From the NCBI GenBank assembly GCA_030144725.1, contig JASKMD010000017.1, forward strand, positions 4,285,521-4,349,520: DNA of 64,000 nucleotides. The letters are read 5' to 3'. The stretch comes from Haematococcus lacustris (taxonomy: Eukaryota; Chlorophyta; Chlorophyceae; Chlamydomonadales; Haematococcaceae). Shown here one piece after another: positions 24,770-36,805 of this stretch. How positions within the stretch are numbered: the stretch's first letter is position 1; the number at the start of each line of letters is the position of its first letter. Position numbers and translations under genes: made by a program. The notes below the pieces were generated by a model that was given only the letters and a program-made list of their open reading frames with translations, had not been told where the DNA came from and searched no databases.

Positions 24770-26090
24770 TCACTGATGGCGTGACGTGAGGCTTGAACAC
24801 GGGGCTTGAGGAGGGCTTGGGGGAGCCTGAGAAGGCTTGGGGGAACTTGAGGAGGGCCCGTTGCGGTGGTATGGCTCCTCCCTCCATGACTGTTGCATGA
24901 CGTCCATGCCCAGCACCATGCACATGAAGTCCAACATGTCGACGAGGCGAGCAGGCACCAGATGGCTGGCGCTATCAAGCTGCCAAGCGCCTGTGGTCAG
25001 CAGAGCGTACAGCTCAGAGTTACTGACAGGGGCAGTCAGGCGGAGCAAGCCATTCCTACAGACCCGGGGACATCGGGCCGTGCCCTTCCTCCTCTCTCTC
25101 ACCTCTGCCCTTGACCTTGACCTCCTTCCACCTCTCCCACTCCTTTTCCTAGCACCTCCCACCCCACACCCGGCCCCTCCATTGCCTGCACCTGTTGCCG
25201 TGAAGGTGTGCTGCCACCTGCTGCCCTGGTCCCCTGCCAGGGCCTGGAAGTCTTCCATGCTCAGCTCCATCAGATCCCCTCCAGGCTGCAGCTCAGCAAG
25301 CACTGAGGGCTGGTAACCCATGCCTGTCAGCTGGAACTTCAGCCAGCCGCGCTTGCTGCAAGCACAAGCAGGGCAGGGGGCAGGGCAGGGGGCAGGGCAG
25401 AAGCAGGGGCATAGGTATGGGTAGGGGCGGGGGTGTGGGCGTGGGCGTGGATGTGGGCTGGGCGTGGGCGGGGGCCGGAGGGCAGTGAGGAGCTGGCCAC
25501 CTTACCAAGCACTCACGTCATGCAGGTGAAGGCCAGCAGCAACGAGGTGCGGCGTGTCACATGCCTCACTAGGGAGGGGTCAATCACCGCTGTAAGGTAG
25601 CTTGCAAAGAGTGACAAGGGGGCAGCAACCACTCGCTTATCTGGAGCCAGCCGCCAGGCGCCTGCAAGGGGTTGGGCAAGGCAGGTAGCTACTTGGCTAG
25701 AAGCTGTCAGCTGTTCCTTGCCCTCTACCTCCCCATCCTCCATGCCCACTCTGCCCACCCCCTCCTCTGCCTCACCCTGCCCTAGCTCACCCCACCCATC
25801 CCACCCTGCCTCCTCACATTCTAACACCACGTCGCCTATGTCAGCGTCCTGATCAACGGTCGCCAGCTGCAGCCCCTCGCCGCAACAGTCGTACCACAAA
25901 GGCGGGTCTTCACCGCTAGTGAAGGTGATGAAGCTGGCAGGGGGGTCAGAGGACTGCGAGCAAGTAGGGCAGCAGGCAAGCAGGTTAGAGGCTGCATGAA
26001 GAGATGGGTGCAGAGGGAGGAGGAGGAGGAGGAGGACCAGAGAAAGTGGGGAGGAGATGACATGCCTACGTTGATGTCGAAGTAAATCAT
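24770..26090 (-). CDS. Short paralog (237 aa) of the giant low-complexity protein
   Basis: Five exons phase together on the minus strand: 26090-26070, 25953-25818, 25688-25517, 25355-25192 and 24990-24770. Exon 4 has the same length (164 nt) as its counterpart in the gene at 2812, and every intron phase is the same. Shared blocks include FITFTSGEDPPLW, GWLKFQLTGMGYQPSVLAEL and LMELSMEDFQALAGDQGSRW; exon 4 is almost identical between the two. The protein ends with an S/P/Q-rich stretch of about 30 residues instead of a 2,300-residue tail. The first exon is tiny (MIYFDIN) and an in-frame TAA lies upstream, so the start is the least certain part. The family is unrecognised. Confidence 0.7.
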
Positions 26091-26409
26091 TGGGATTGAG
26101 GTTTGGCGACCCCATCGCGTGAACTGTGGTTAACGGGTTAAGGGTTTGCATCGACGTCAACAACTTCGTGTGTAGTCGCGCGATGAAGCTGCAGAAGCGC
26201 TGCTGACCTTGCTATCGGCCTCCATGGCACGGAGCTAACAAGGATCAGCAAGAGACAAGGGACAGGTGTGAGTGGGCTGGATATGACTGTTAGATTGTCT
26301 GAGGGTTGCATACGCCTGGCAGCGCTATTATGCAATGGGCACTGCGTCGAAGGGTCGGTTTCTGCTGTCGGTTAGCTTGGGTTTTCCTTGTTAGCCTCCA
26401 TAAAGAATA

Positions 26410-26988
26410 AGACATCTCTATGTCCCATGTAGTAATAGTATAGACTAGAGATAGTAAATAGTGTAGTCTAGTCGACTATTTCGTCACCAAATCAACTCGT
26501 TTCAGTCGCAATGGGGCGTACATCAGCCTGCCAGACACGTCGTGCTAGTCTTAAGAGCAGTCAGTATCAGTTGCAATTCTGTTGATTTGCCGGCAAAGGG
26601 ATTGCCCGCGTCCGCAGTCGACGAACTCCGATGGCGGCAGCTGCTGGCCCATCGGGCGGCACGCAATCAAAGAGGAAGCTGGGAGCATAGCATCTACAGC
26701 ATGCGCTTCTCATTTCAGGTCTATGAGTTCAAGGACAAAGCGTTTGCAAAGCCGTTTGCGGCGATTGTGACCAGTCCTACAGCTGCGTGAACATGTCTAC
26801 CACAAATGAACACAAGTGCAAGCCAAAGCGACAGCGTGCGACACGACAGCAGATGCAGCAGCAACAGCAGCCGCCGCAGAGCTGCCTTTCCAGCGAATCC
26901 GCCGCAGAGCTGCAGCCGCCGCCGCCGCAGAGCTGCCTTTCCAGCAAATAGACATCTCTATGTCCCATGTAGTAATAGTATAGACTAG
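26410..26988. repeat. 39-bp direct repeats flanking a 501-bp segment
   Basis: An identical 39-bp sequence starting AGACATCTCTATGTCCC occurs at 26410-26448 and 26950-26988, same orientation. The interior contains a possible small spliced gene (splice-like TTTCAG before GTCTATGAGTTC at about 26719) and a GCCGCC/CAGAGCTGCC duplication near 26870-26940. The arrangement could be a small retroelement with terminal repeats or a local duplication. Confidence 0.6.
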
Positions 26989-27261
26989 GGCTGTCAGGGT
27001 TGTCAGGGCATGTTTCCAGCATGCAAGCTTAGCTGTTGCAGCTGCAAGCGTAATAGCTGTCAGCGCAGATTCAGATGTTGCAGGGTGCTTTGTCTCTTAA
27101 ACACGCATATTTATATTTTCAAACGGTTCTTAAACAGCGAAAAGCGTATCTTAAACAGCGAAAAGCGTACTTTAAACAGTCCTCGCCCCCTATTATGGCC
27201 TCCTAAATGAGCCGTAAATGAGTCTTCAAACGCTAGTAACACCCAACTACATCTAGTCTAT

Positions 27262-28004
27262 GGGCCTATCCGCGAACGGGCTCGTAATTCAAATTTTCTT
27301 TGATTTTCTAGTTCGGTAGTGGTTGCGCCAACCGCCTCGGAATGGCGTCCTTCCTCGCTCTGTAGCAGCGCGAAGGGCAAACGAGTTACTACGCAATAGC
27401 GATGCGCGCTCACAAGCCCGAAAACTCCAGTCAGTGAGGCGGGCGGCCAAAAAGTGCGACCGCGATTAGGGCCGAAGCATAATGGTCATATTCATATTTG
27501 AGGCGCTGCGGGGCATGCACACATCGCGGTTACCATTCGCTATGAGGGCTATGAGGCCTGAGCTGCTCCTCAACAACATGCTGCAGCACGAGTTTGCGGG
27601 CACCGCCATTTGAGGAGGCGCATTTCCTCCGGCGGCAGCTACGTGGGCTGTATCCCTCTAGCTATGAGGGGTGCCACTGCCAGGGCATTTGTCTCCTCCA
27701 GCAGGCCCTCCGGCGCGCGTGACCGTGTGTGTGAAAGAGATTATTTTCAATTTACTCCTTTTTCTCGGCGGGGGAAACCAGGCCGAGAAAAAGGAGAATA
27801 TTTGAAAGTTATCTCTGCCGAGTGAGGCCCCTAAACTTCGACCATTTGCAGCGCTGAACCATTCCCCGGGCTGCTGCTACAGCACAACAGAATACTACGG
27901 GGTCAGACCAGTGAGAGCTGCAGCCAGTCGTGCGGGCGGCCAAAAAGCGTAGCGGTTGAGGCGAAAATTTTGAAAGTTTTTCTCGTCGGTTCGCGGATAG
28001 GCCC
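27262..28004. mobile_element. DNA-transposon-like element with terminal inverted repeats (743 bp)
   Basis: The ends are GGGCCTATCCGCGAAC and its exact reverse complement GTTCGCGGATAGGCCC. TAT flanks both ends; an 11-bp ATCTAGTCTAT copy also lies on each side, offset by 3 bp on the right. Internal features are a repeated GCGGGCGGCCAAAAAG (near 27439 and 27930) and a strong hairpin near 27755. There is no transposase frame, so it is non-autonomous. The superfamily is unclear: 3-bp duplications suggest Harbinger, but TAT is not its usual target. Confidence 0.75.
27755..27796. repeat. Perfect 15-bp inverted repeat (hairpin) inside the TIR element
   Basis: CTCCTTTTTCTCGGC and its exact complement GCCGAGAAAAAGGAG are separated by 12 bases. 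Imperfect pairing (TTTCAAAT/ATTTGAAA-like) continues outward. Confidence 0.8.
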
Positions 28005-28087
28005 TATATCTAGTCTATTTTAGGAACCTTAATAAAGAACACGCCAGGGTTGACACGCTAGGGGTGGCAGAGTCAACCCCCACTCAA

Positions 28088-28305
28088 CTAGAGCACTAGT
28101 ACCATCGAGGAGCAGGGGAAAGGCACTTCCTTACCTCGGTCACCAGCACAGATGATCTTGTTGCACTTGACTTCGATGTGAATAGGAGCGCAGTGTGTTT
28201 CTGTGTTGGTGTATAGAAACCGGGTTGAAAAACAGAAGGGAGGAGTATAACCGGTGGCTCTAGTCTGTTCACAGCGGCGCGGCAACTTTCCGAGGTGCTG
28301 CTCAA
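28088..28305 (-). other. Possible orphan 5' exon
   Basis: On the minus strand an open stretch containing ATHCAP-like HIEVKCNKIICAGDR ends at a good donor (GAG|GTAAGG, about 28127). No matching downstream exon is seen before the TIR element begins at 28004. It may be a first exon cut off by that insertion or a chance frame. Confidence 0.25.
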
Positions 28306-28608
28306 ACCCCTACAGATAAGTCCAAGTCGTGAACGCGAGTTAAACGCAATGAGCGCCTGGCTTGCAGGACATCAGGCCGGCAATGCCGACTTTTTGCTGT
28401 GGTTCGCCCCGAGGAAACAATCAAGTTATGCAGTACGGAACCCGCCGGCTACAGCTTCCACTTATGCATGGCGGGGCGGGGCGGGGCGCTTGTCTTTTTC
28501 AACACCGGCATTCGTTTTTAGGCATGGGAGGCAGCGGTGTCAATGGCGAGCAGCAACATTAGGAATGGCTGCTTTGTTCCATGTGACTGCCATAAGGGGC
28601 GGCTGCCA

Positions 28609-31600
28609 TCACGGCAGGGGGCGGCACGAGTCCAGGGATAGTGCCAGAGACATTTGGGAGCGGCCATCCTTGGCCAGTGCCAGCATGCCGTCTACAGCGT
28701 TGCGAATCTGCGCATGCGAGGGCAAAGCAGGAAGGAGGGCAGGGAGGAGCAGGGAAGGGCAGTGGGCTGACGACCAGTAGAGGTGTTGGTGAGCAGCAGC
28801 TGGGGCGAGGCAGCGCCCGGTGGGGCAGGGCAGCAGTTGGGGGGCGCAGGTGCCGCTGGGAGGGCAAAGCGCTGGCAAAGGAGGGGAGGATGGCAGAGGG
28901 GCGAGAAGGGGAGGGGGGGGGGGGGAGGGGGAGGGGAATGGGGAAGAGGAGAGGGGAGGGGAGGAGGTGAGGGTGGTAGGGGTCTGACCTGCAGCCGCAC
29001 CACCCGGGCCTCCCAATCCACCTCCACCAGGCCAAAGTTGGGTTGGGGTGCGTATGCGCATCGCCCGTCACCACCTCCCCCGCTGCTGTTCCCCGCTCCT
29101 GGGCTAGACGGCAGAGGTGGGCGCAGGGCCACCAGGTCCTCGTGGTAGCTGCCCTCACAGGCCTGTGGCCTGCAGGCACCCCAACACACACCTCGACCCC
29201 CCCAACAGACCCCAACCCCTGCCCCTGCCCCTACCCCCAGGGTGCCTCCCCCTCCCCTTACACGCACCCAGCCGTACCCAGGCAGCTGCTTAGCGTGAGA
29301 TGCAGTGGGGGACGGCACCCAGCCGGTCACCCCGCTGCATTTCACGCTAATGCATTGCCCAGCCCTCACTGCTGCTTCCCCACCCCCCCGTGACCCTGCC
29401 CTGCCACACCCACCCTGCCCCTGCCCCCGCCCTCTAGCTCCTCCCCCCGCCATGCAGGCTGTCTGCCCCTGTTGCAGCAAGGTGTGCTAGGTTCCCAGGT
29501 CCCCCCGCCATGCAGGCTGTGGCCTGTCTGCCCCCTGCTGGAGCCAGGTGGGCCAACCCCCAGGGGTTCAGCCAGGCCGTCAGGGGCTGAGCTCGTGGCG
29601 CAGTGTTTTGTGCTGCACTGGCTTTGCCCAGCCAGCGCCGAGCCTCAGAGCCAGGCCGTGTACCTCCCTCAGCCCTCAGCCCTCAGCCCTCAGCCCTCAG
29701 CCCTCAGCCCTCAGCCCTCAGCCCTCAGCCCTCAGCCCTCAGCCCTCAGCCCTCAGCCCTCAGCCCTCAGCCCTCAGCCCTCAGCCCTCAGCCCTCAGCC
29801 CTCAGCCCTCAGCCCCTCACCCTGAGGCAGTGCTGGCGGTGAGGCCGCTGCTCATCAGCTGGTACACGGGGCGCTGCAGGCTTGCTGTGGACAGCGCTGC
29901 GGAGTACGGCCAGCCCCCTCCGGGCTGCAGGGCAGGGCAGGGCAGGGAGGGGCAGGGCAGGGAGGGCCGCAAAGGCAGCAGGCGGGGCTGGAGCTGGGTG
30001 CGTGTGCGGGGCAATAGGGGCAAGGCTGCAGCGGCAGGGGCAGGGGGGGGAGGGTGCAGGGGCAGAGAGCAGAGGGCAGGTAGTGAGGGCAGGGTGAGGT
30101 GAGGGCAGGGTGTGGTGGGCAGGGGGTGGGTGGGAGGGTGTAGAGGGGGTTGGGGGAGACAGTCATAGTATGACATGGCAGCGGGTCAGAGGCTGATGGG
30201 ACAGCGCACGCACTAACTGCGTGTCACAGACCTCTGGTCAACCTCCCCTGCATCCAGTTCCCCCCTCCTTTTACTGCACCCTCCCTCCCTCCCTCCCTCC
30301 CTCCCTCCCTTCCCTTCTTGTCCCCTGGGCCCCCTCCTCCCCTCCCCCTCCCCCTCCCCCTCCCCCCCTCACCTCCCTCTTCCCCTGCACCCTTCCTCTC
30401 CTCCCCCTCCCCCTGCCCCCCTCACCTGCGCCACCTTGATATCCCCATAGTGGTAGTCCCCCGTCAGCACCACCACGCAGCCAGGGCCACTGGCATTGGC
30501 CACAGTGTGCAGGAAGTGAGTCTGGACACACCACCAGCCAGGAGCAGCCCGGCGCAGTCAGGTGCAGCCAGGTGCAGGTGCAGGCAGGCCTGGTGCAGTT
30601 CTGGGGCTGTCCAGCGTCCCTGCTAAGGCCCAGGGGTGATCACCTCGCTTACACCCTACCTATGCTATATATACCCCGCCCCGCCCCGCCCCGCCCCGCC
30701 CCGCCCAAGTTGGCTCGCTGCGCAGTCGTAGCTGTTCTATGTTGTGTAGTCGTTGTTGGGCCGGTGTCCATGCAGTGCTTTATTTATATCAGGGTCACAT
30801 GCCTGTGCCAACTGTTGGTTGAGTGTGCCAGGTTGATCTCCCCTGCTGGCTGCTGTGCCGCACCTGGGCCGGTTGGTAGCAGACCCAGTCGTCCCCTGAG
30901 CATTGGATGCGGTCAGCAGGCAGCGCCCCAGGGCTCTCATAGCCCAGACTGCCCAGCAGCACTGACCCAGATGCCACCAGGCGCAGCGCAGGGGGAGGGC
31001 CGGGGCCGGGGCCCAGCACAGCCTGCAGCCAGGCGCGCTGCCGCCTGCCCAGCACCTCACACAAGGGGGAGTCCTGCGGGGAGCCAGGCGGGAGGGGCAG
31101 GGTAGCGGCCTCAGGCAGGCAGGCTGGCTGGGCTGGGCTGGGCTGGGCTGGGCTGGGATGAGATGTGGACGAGGGGAAGGGGTATAGATGAGATGGGGAG
31201 GGGTAGTGGAGGGGGAAAGAGCAAGGGGGGGTAAGGTGGCGGGGGAGAGGGTGTTGTGATTGCTGTTTGCATGAGAGTTTGGCACAGCTCTGGCCCTGCC
31301 CCAGCCCCTCACCCCCTGCCCGTGGCCCTGCCCCTAACCTCACGCCCCTGGCCTTGACCCAGACCCTACCAATCCGCCCCTGCCCCTACCCCGGCACCCC
31401 TGCCCCTGCCCCCGCACCCCCGCCCCTGCCCCTACCCTCGCACCCCTGCCCCACCTGCATCAGCCACGGCCAGGTGTGCGGTGTGTCAGCTGCTGCCTCC
31501 CACTCCCCCTCCTCAGCCTCCCTCAACTCCCAGACCCCGCCTTGTGAGCCCTCCCCCCCCTCACCCCCCCCACCCCCCCCACCCCTGCTGCTGCTCCCAC

Positions 31601-34600
31601 TGCTACTGCTGCTGCCGCTGCTGCTGTTGCTGCTGGAGGGAGGTGCGTGTGGAGGTGGTGCTCGCTGCTGCAGCACCAGCAGCTTGGAGGCAAACAGGGT
31701 GGAGGTGGGGTCGCAGGCCACCTGGTACAGGGGGTGGCTCAGGCTGCCTGCCTGATGACAGCCAACACAGGGCAGGGGCCAGGGGGCACAGCAGCCACCA
31801 CCAGCTCAGAACAGACTAGGGCAGGGGGGCAGGGACCAGAATCACGAGGGCGAGCAGGGGCAGGGGCAGGAGCAGGAGCCAGGAGCATGTCCCCGGCCAT
31901 CAAGCAGCGCCGGCCCCACCTGACTGCACCAGGCCCCCCGCTGCTCGTCCTTGAAGCAGCAGGAGCCTCGGTCCCCCATCACGCCCTGCACCCACCAGCT
32001 GCATCAGTGAGAAGGCGGACGGCATGATGGCGTTCGAGCCGGGAAGGGTGCAGAGGTTTGGTCAGAGGTAGGTAGCCTTACTGCTGCTACATGCACTGCT
32101 CTATGGAGCCCCTCCCCCAGGACACTCCTTAAGCTACACATGCCACACCCACCAGCTGCACCAGGCCAGGACTCTGACTGCTGCCTGGGGGCTGGCAGGC
32201 TGGTTGGTGCAGGCTGTGTGTGCGGGCCATGCCTCACCCTGATGCGCGGCCCTCACCTCAGCTCTGCTCAGGCTGTGAGGCTGGCCCTGCTGCCTGCGTG
32301 AAGGGGCAGCTGCTAGGCAGCTGCTGCCAGGCCTGAGGGGGTGCATGCAGTGTGTAGTGTGTAACCCTGTGTGTGACCCTAGGCTGCTCTGCAGCGCCTC
32401 AGCGCCCTGCCGCCCCCCAGCCCTCCTGCCCTGGTAACCCCCCCGGCCCTGCCATATCATGACGGGTGTCGCACATGGTTTTTGCCCAGATTCAGGGCAG
32501 ACCCTGGGTGACTCACTGCCTTGGGCCTTGCCCTGGCCCTCCCTGCCCACCCCCTGCATGGTGCCTTCCCTGAACTGGAGCCTGGGCATGGGCCAGCCCA
32601 TCCCCTGCCTTGAGCCCCTAGCCGTCCAGGCTTGCCTGAGCATCTTGCACCAGGAAGTCATGGCACCACACCGCGTCAGGGCTGCCGGGGGGGGACAGGG
32701 CCAGCCGCCGCTGACACCTGCAGCCAGGGGCCCCCCAGGGCAGGGCAGGCGTGGGGCGGGCAGGACAGGGGTGGGGCAGGCATGGGCCAGCAGGGCATGA
32801 CGAGGTGTACAAGTCAGGGGGCAGGCAGGGCAGCGTCACATGCTCTGCCACACATCCACCCCTCTGTATGTCACTCCTTCCCACCCCTGCCTTGTTGGGC
32901 CCCTGCCTCCCAGCTTCCCCTCACCTGCTGCTCCCCCACCCTGTAGCCTGCTCCCCCCTGCCTGCAGCTGCCAGCTGCCAGCTGACAAATTGACAAACTG
33001 ACAAACTGACGAAGTGGCAAACTGCCAGCTGCAGCATGCGAGCCCTCTCAGCCATGGCCTGCCCTTACCAGGCCCGGCGCATCTGGCAGGGCAGCGGGTC
33101 GCGGTGGTAGCGGCCGTCTGTAAGCACCACCTGCACCTCCCGCCCTGCCTGCCCCGCATTCAGCAGGTAGCTGGTCTGCAGCCAGCAGGAGGCAAAGGCC
33201 TAGAGGGGCACACACAGGGGGGTCAGGGGCGTGGTGGGGGGCACGATGCGGACAAGTGCAATAGCAGCAGCGGGGCCACAGCGGTGCAACGACAGCAGCA
33301 GCAGCAACAACAACAATTGTGATGATGAGATCAGCAGCAACAGCAGCAGCAGCAGCAGCTCCAGGAAGCAGCCAGACGCTTCCTGGAAACCTGGGACGTG
33401 GCGGTTGCGAGACATGCAGCAGCTCTTTTGATCTCCTGCTCCGCTGACTCCAGCTTGGACTAAGTACCTCGACCTTCCCAAGATTTAGATTTCAAACTTT
33501 GCTAACTGCCGTCCAACTACCTTTACTCAAGCCCGACGGCCCTCACCTCACCCCACCTGATGAGAGGCCAATTTTGCCAATAACTTCTGGCCCCTTCCCA
33601 GTAGTCGATCCCCCAACCTCTCGCAAGAGAGGGAGGCTTGCAACCACTTGACCCAATACACTATCACGCGGTTGCCCCCAGAGGTACCCCCCAGGTCACC
33701 CTACCTGCAGGCCATCTAGGCTTGACCTGCGGCTGCTGCTGCCCGGCTCCCCCAGAGCGTCCAGGTAGGCCCCCTTGAAGGCCGCCTTGTTGGGCAGCCG
33801 GCTGTTGGCATTGTTGTAGCCGTAATCGTGGTCATCTGCCAGACCAGCACCAGGGCCACCACCACCACCACCACCACCACTGCCTTCACCATCTGCCCCA
33901 CCCATCACCACCATTGAGAGCAGCAGCAGCAGGACCAGCAGCAGTAGCTGCAGCGAAAGCAGGACCAGCAGCAGCAGCTGCAGCGAAAGCAGCAGCAAGG
34001 GCAGGCACCACCCAGAGCCAGCCAGGGCTGCAGGCCCTCCACATCCACTCTGGCGCCACGGTCCCGCTGAGGAGGGGAGGCTTGCAGGGGCAGCAAGAGC
34101 GGGTGGGCAGGGTGCTGGTTGGCCCTGAGGCCCAGGGATTCAGGGCAGGCTGTGGATCAGGAGGGGTAGGGGGTGGGAGGCCCCTCACCATAGGTGCCCA
34201 GCACTGGGCGGGGGCACGCCAGTGGGTCCGCCCCTGCAGGTGGCCAGGCCCCCCCAGGCCCCAGAGCCCCCGGGCACATGAACTCCAGGAAGGTGCGGTA
34301 CTCCTGCCCCCCCACCTGGGCAGCCGCAGGCAGGGGTGGCGGGGGAGTCATGCCACAAGCTCGCTGGGTGGCCAGGTGCCAAGTGGGGTGCGGGGGATGA
34401 GCGGTGGGTGGCAGGCATGGGTGGGGGGGCCTGGGGGGCAGGCAGCTGGCGACCCCCCGGGGGTGGGGTGGGGTGGGGTGGGGTGGGGTGGGGTGGGGTG
34501 GGGTGGGGTGGGGTGGGGTGGGGGTGGGGTGGGGTGGGGTGGGGTGGGGTGGGGTGGGGTGGGGTGGGGTGGGGTGGCTCCAGTAGGATTGTGCTGCGGA

Positions 34601-36273
34601 CTAGGCTTGGCACTTGGACGCCTCAGCAGGGGTGGTGTTGGTAGGTGGCGTTGCAGCAGGCAGCAGGGGGCAGCAGGGGTGGCAGCAGGCAGTTCAATCC
34701 AGTTCAGGAATGGTGCAATGGCACGCCGGACGGCTGGTCTGCCCATGGGCATACTGGGTTGCACCCGCTGCAGCCTCATGTGAATGTGCCTCAGCTGAGC
34801 GCCCGGGCGCCAATGAGTGTGGGCCATAGCTACCTCATCCCTCTGGTGCCAGCCTTGGGTGTCAGCAGCAGGGGGGAGGGGGCAGCCTTCCAAAGGCCGC
34901 AGCAGGGGTGGCAGCAGCAGGTGGGGGGCAGCCTTCACAGCCGAAGGCCATCCGGGCTACGCAAGGGGGGAGAGGGGGGTGTCAGCAGCTGCCCTCTCAA
35001 CAGCCACAGCCACAGTCACTGTCCTGACATGGGGCATTGCATGGTTGCCCATGCAGGCGTCGCCCTCCCAGGTCCATGGGCTGTGAGGGGACGAGCAGCC
35101 GCAGTGCTGGAGGGTTGGGCCTTCCTGCCCTGGCGGTCAGCCCAGGCCATGTCTGGTGGGCCGCCTACCCAGGTGATGCCATGTCTGGGTGCCAGGCCCG
35201 GCCCACCCGGCCCCCCTGGCTGCTCCAGGTCACACCTGATGGGCCAGGCGGCGGCGAGCGTGGTCCAGATCCCCTGCCGTGCACATTGCCTGGTTGCCTC
35301 GCATCCAGTCCAGGCTGCAGTTGCAGTGCGGCTGCTGCCGTGCCGCTGTGCAGCTCACCTGCGCAGCGCAGAGCAAGGGACCGCAGCGCCCTGGGCAGGC
35401 CAGGGGGTGCCAGGGGGCCGTAGAGGTCCAGGAGGTGCCACAGCCAGCTGCCAGGAACAGGCACTGCTGCAGGCGTGGCTGTGGGAGGGTATGCAGCGGA
35501 GCAGCTGTGAGGGCTGCAGGCCCCAGCCACGCCTCCGCACCACCCTGCAAGCCTCTGGCTGACTTGTGCTTAGCAGCGCAGCTCAAGCGGCTGTGAGGGG
35601 TGGGACTTGTGGGAGGGGCAGCTGCTGGCGGAGGGTTGGTTGGGAGGTGGGCTGATGGTGGCCGAGGGGGGGTGGGATGTCCCATCCTCCCCTGGCCCTG
35701 GCCTCTCCACAGCTTCACTGGTAAGCTGAGCAGCCCTGGGCGCTGTTCTGCTCCTGGTCACACTCACTGCTGTCTGATCCATGTAGGCCATGTCGCCTAG
35801 CCAGATCCATGCGTCAGGGGCCAGGGGCAGGACGCCCTGCTCTGCGCCACATACACTCCACATGAGCTGCACAGTAACTCAGCTGATGCAGCGGCATTGG
35901 CTGAGCGCTGCCTGGGCAGGCGGGCTTGGGAGTGCGGCAGCCGACACGTGACACACCCACAGCACCTCACATGGGTCCATACGGGCTGGGGCCGCAGGTC
36001 GTAGCTGCTACAGCTGCCGAACGCGATGCGGCTGACGGTTCTGGAGCCTGCAGCTGCTGCAGCTGGCGCAGAACGTGCGGACTCTGGAGTTTCATGTGGA
36101 ATTGAAAGCGTGAGCGCGACTATCGAAAAGATCAAGCTGGCCACGATGAGGAGCCAGTGCAGCGCCGTGAACGCCCAGTGGGACCGGCGCGAAGCTATTG
36201 GCGTGTGCAGCAGCAGCCCATCCCTCTCCGAATAGGGCCCTAGCTCAAACGCAGACGCGGTGGACGTGGACAT
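28609..36273 (-). CDS. PhoD-like phosphatase, membrane-anchored, about ten exons
   Basis: PhoD-family proteins are metal-dependent phosphatases and phosphodiesterases. The N-terminus has a hydrophobic anchor (LHWLLIVASLIFSIVALTL) and then RIAFGSCSSYDL, the family start. Exon 1 (36273-35971) and exon 2 (35836-35768) join in phase; exon 2 carries WIWLGDMAYMD, the metal-site motif. Later exons give CNCSLDWMRGNQAMCTAGDLDH (about 35250), EYRTFLEFMCPG (34280), DDHDYGYNNANSR (33820), VVLTDGRYHRDP (33100), RQRAWLQAVLGP (31030), VVVLTGDYHYGDIKV (30450), VYQLMSSGLT (29850), FGLVEVDW (29030) and a last exon ending in TGA at 28609-28611. Most family motifs are present, so the gene is probably functional. 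A start at ATG 36327 would add 18 residues. Introns are long and full of C/T- or G-rich repeats. Confidence 0.85.
29666..29812 (+). repeat. (CCCTCAG)n, about 21 copies
   Basis: A clean heptamer array in an intron of the PhoD-like gene. It is not the algal telomere unit. Confidence 0.9.
34458..34575 (+). repeat. (GGGGT)n pentanucleotide array
   Basis: About 23 copies with one GGGGGT interruption, in an intron of the PhoD-like gene. On the gene strand it reads ACCCC. Confidence 0.9.
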
Positions 36274-36355
36274 AGGCAGTGGCACCGTCAATAACAGACG
36301 GGCAGCTTCAAGAAACACATCTTTCATTGTTTTTATGCTTTGGCTACTTTTACCG

Positions 36356-36605
36356 ATGGCGAGCCATGGTCAATCCAAGGGCTGCATCTCGTTCACCGAT
36401 TCCCATGCTCACATCACAGTTCGGCCAATTCCATCGGGTCGCCGCGGGGCTGCGGGACCGCGGCGAGCGTGAGGCCTGTCCGCTACCTCCGCACCAGCAC
36501 CAGCACCTTCCCACACCACTGCCGTTGTGCCCTCAGGTGTTGGCACATTGCCAGTGTGTCGGTGCTTGGGCACAACCTGGGTGGGGCCCGACATCAAGAG
36601 GGTGG
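36356..36605 (+). other. Possible first exons of a divergent gene
   Basis: ATG 36356 opens a frame (MASHGQSKGCISFTDSHA) ending at a GTGAGG donor near 36468. A second block ends at a perfect GTAAGT donor (about 36602). No later exons were found, and Fanzor copy C starts downstream. It lies 80 bp from the PhoD-like start on the opposite strand, so a shared promoter is possible. Product unknown. Confidence 0.3.
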
Positions 36606-36805
36606 TAAGTTACCATGTAACTAAACTCTAGGTTGACCAGAAAGGGCTGGTTCACATGTACTTGAACCCACAGTCACATCTAAACGACAGCGTTACTACC
36701 ACCAACGGGTGTAGGGAGGAGGGGTTGTTATAGCTGGGCTTCCTATTACGACCAGCAGCCAGGAAGCCACACGCACAGCAATCAACGCGAGGAGCGAAGG
36801 GCTGA

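Noticed and set aside
29666..29812. Regular repeat resembling a CRISPR array
   Set aside because: A 7-bp unit without spacers is a simple tandem repeat, and the genome is eukaryotic.
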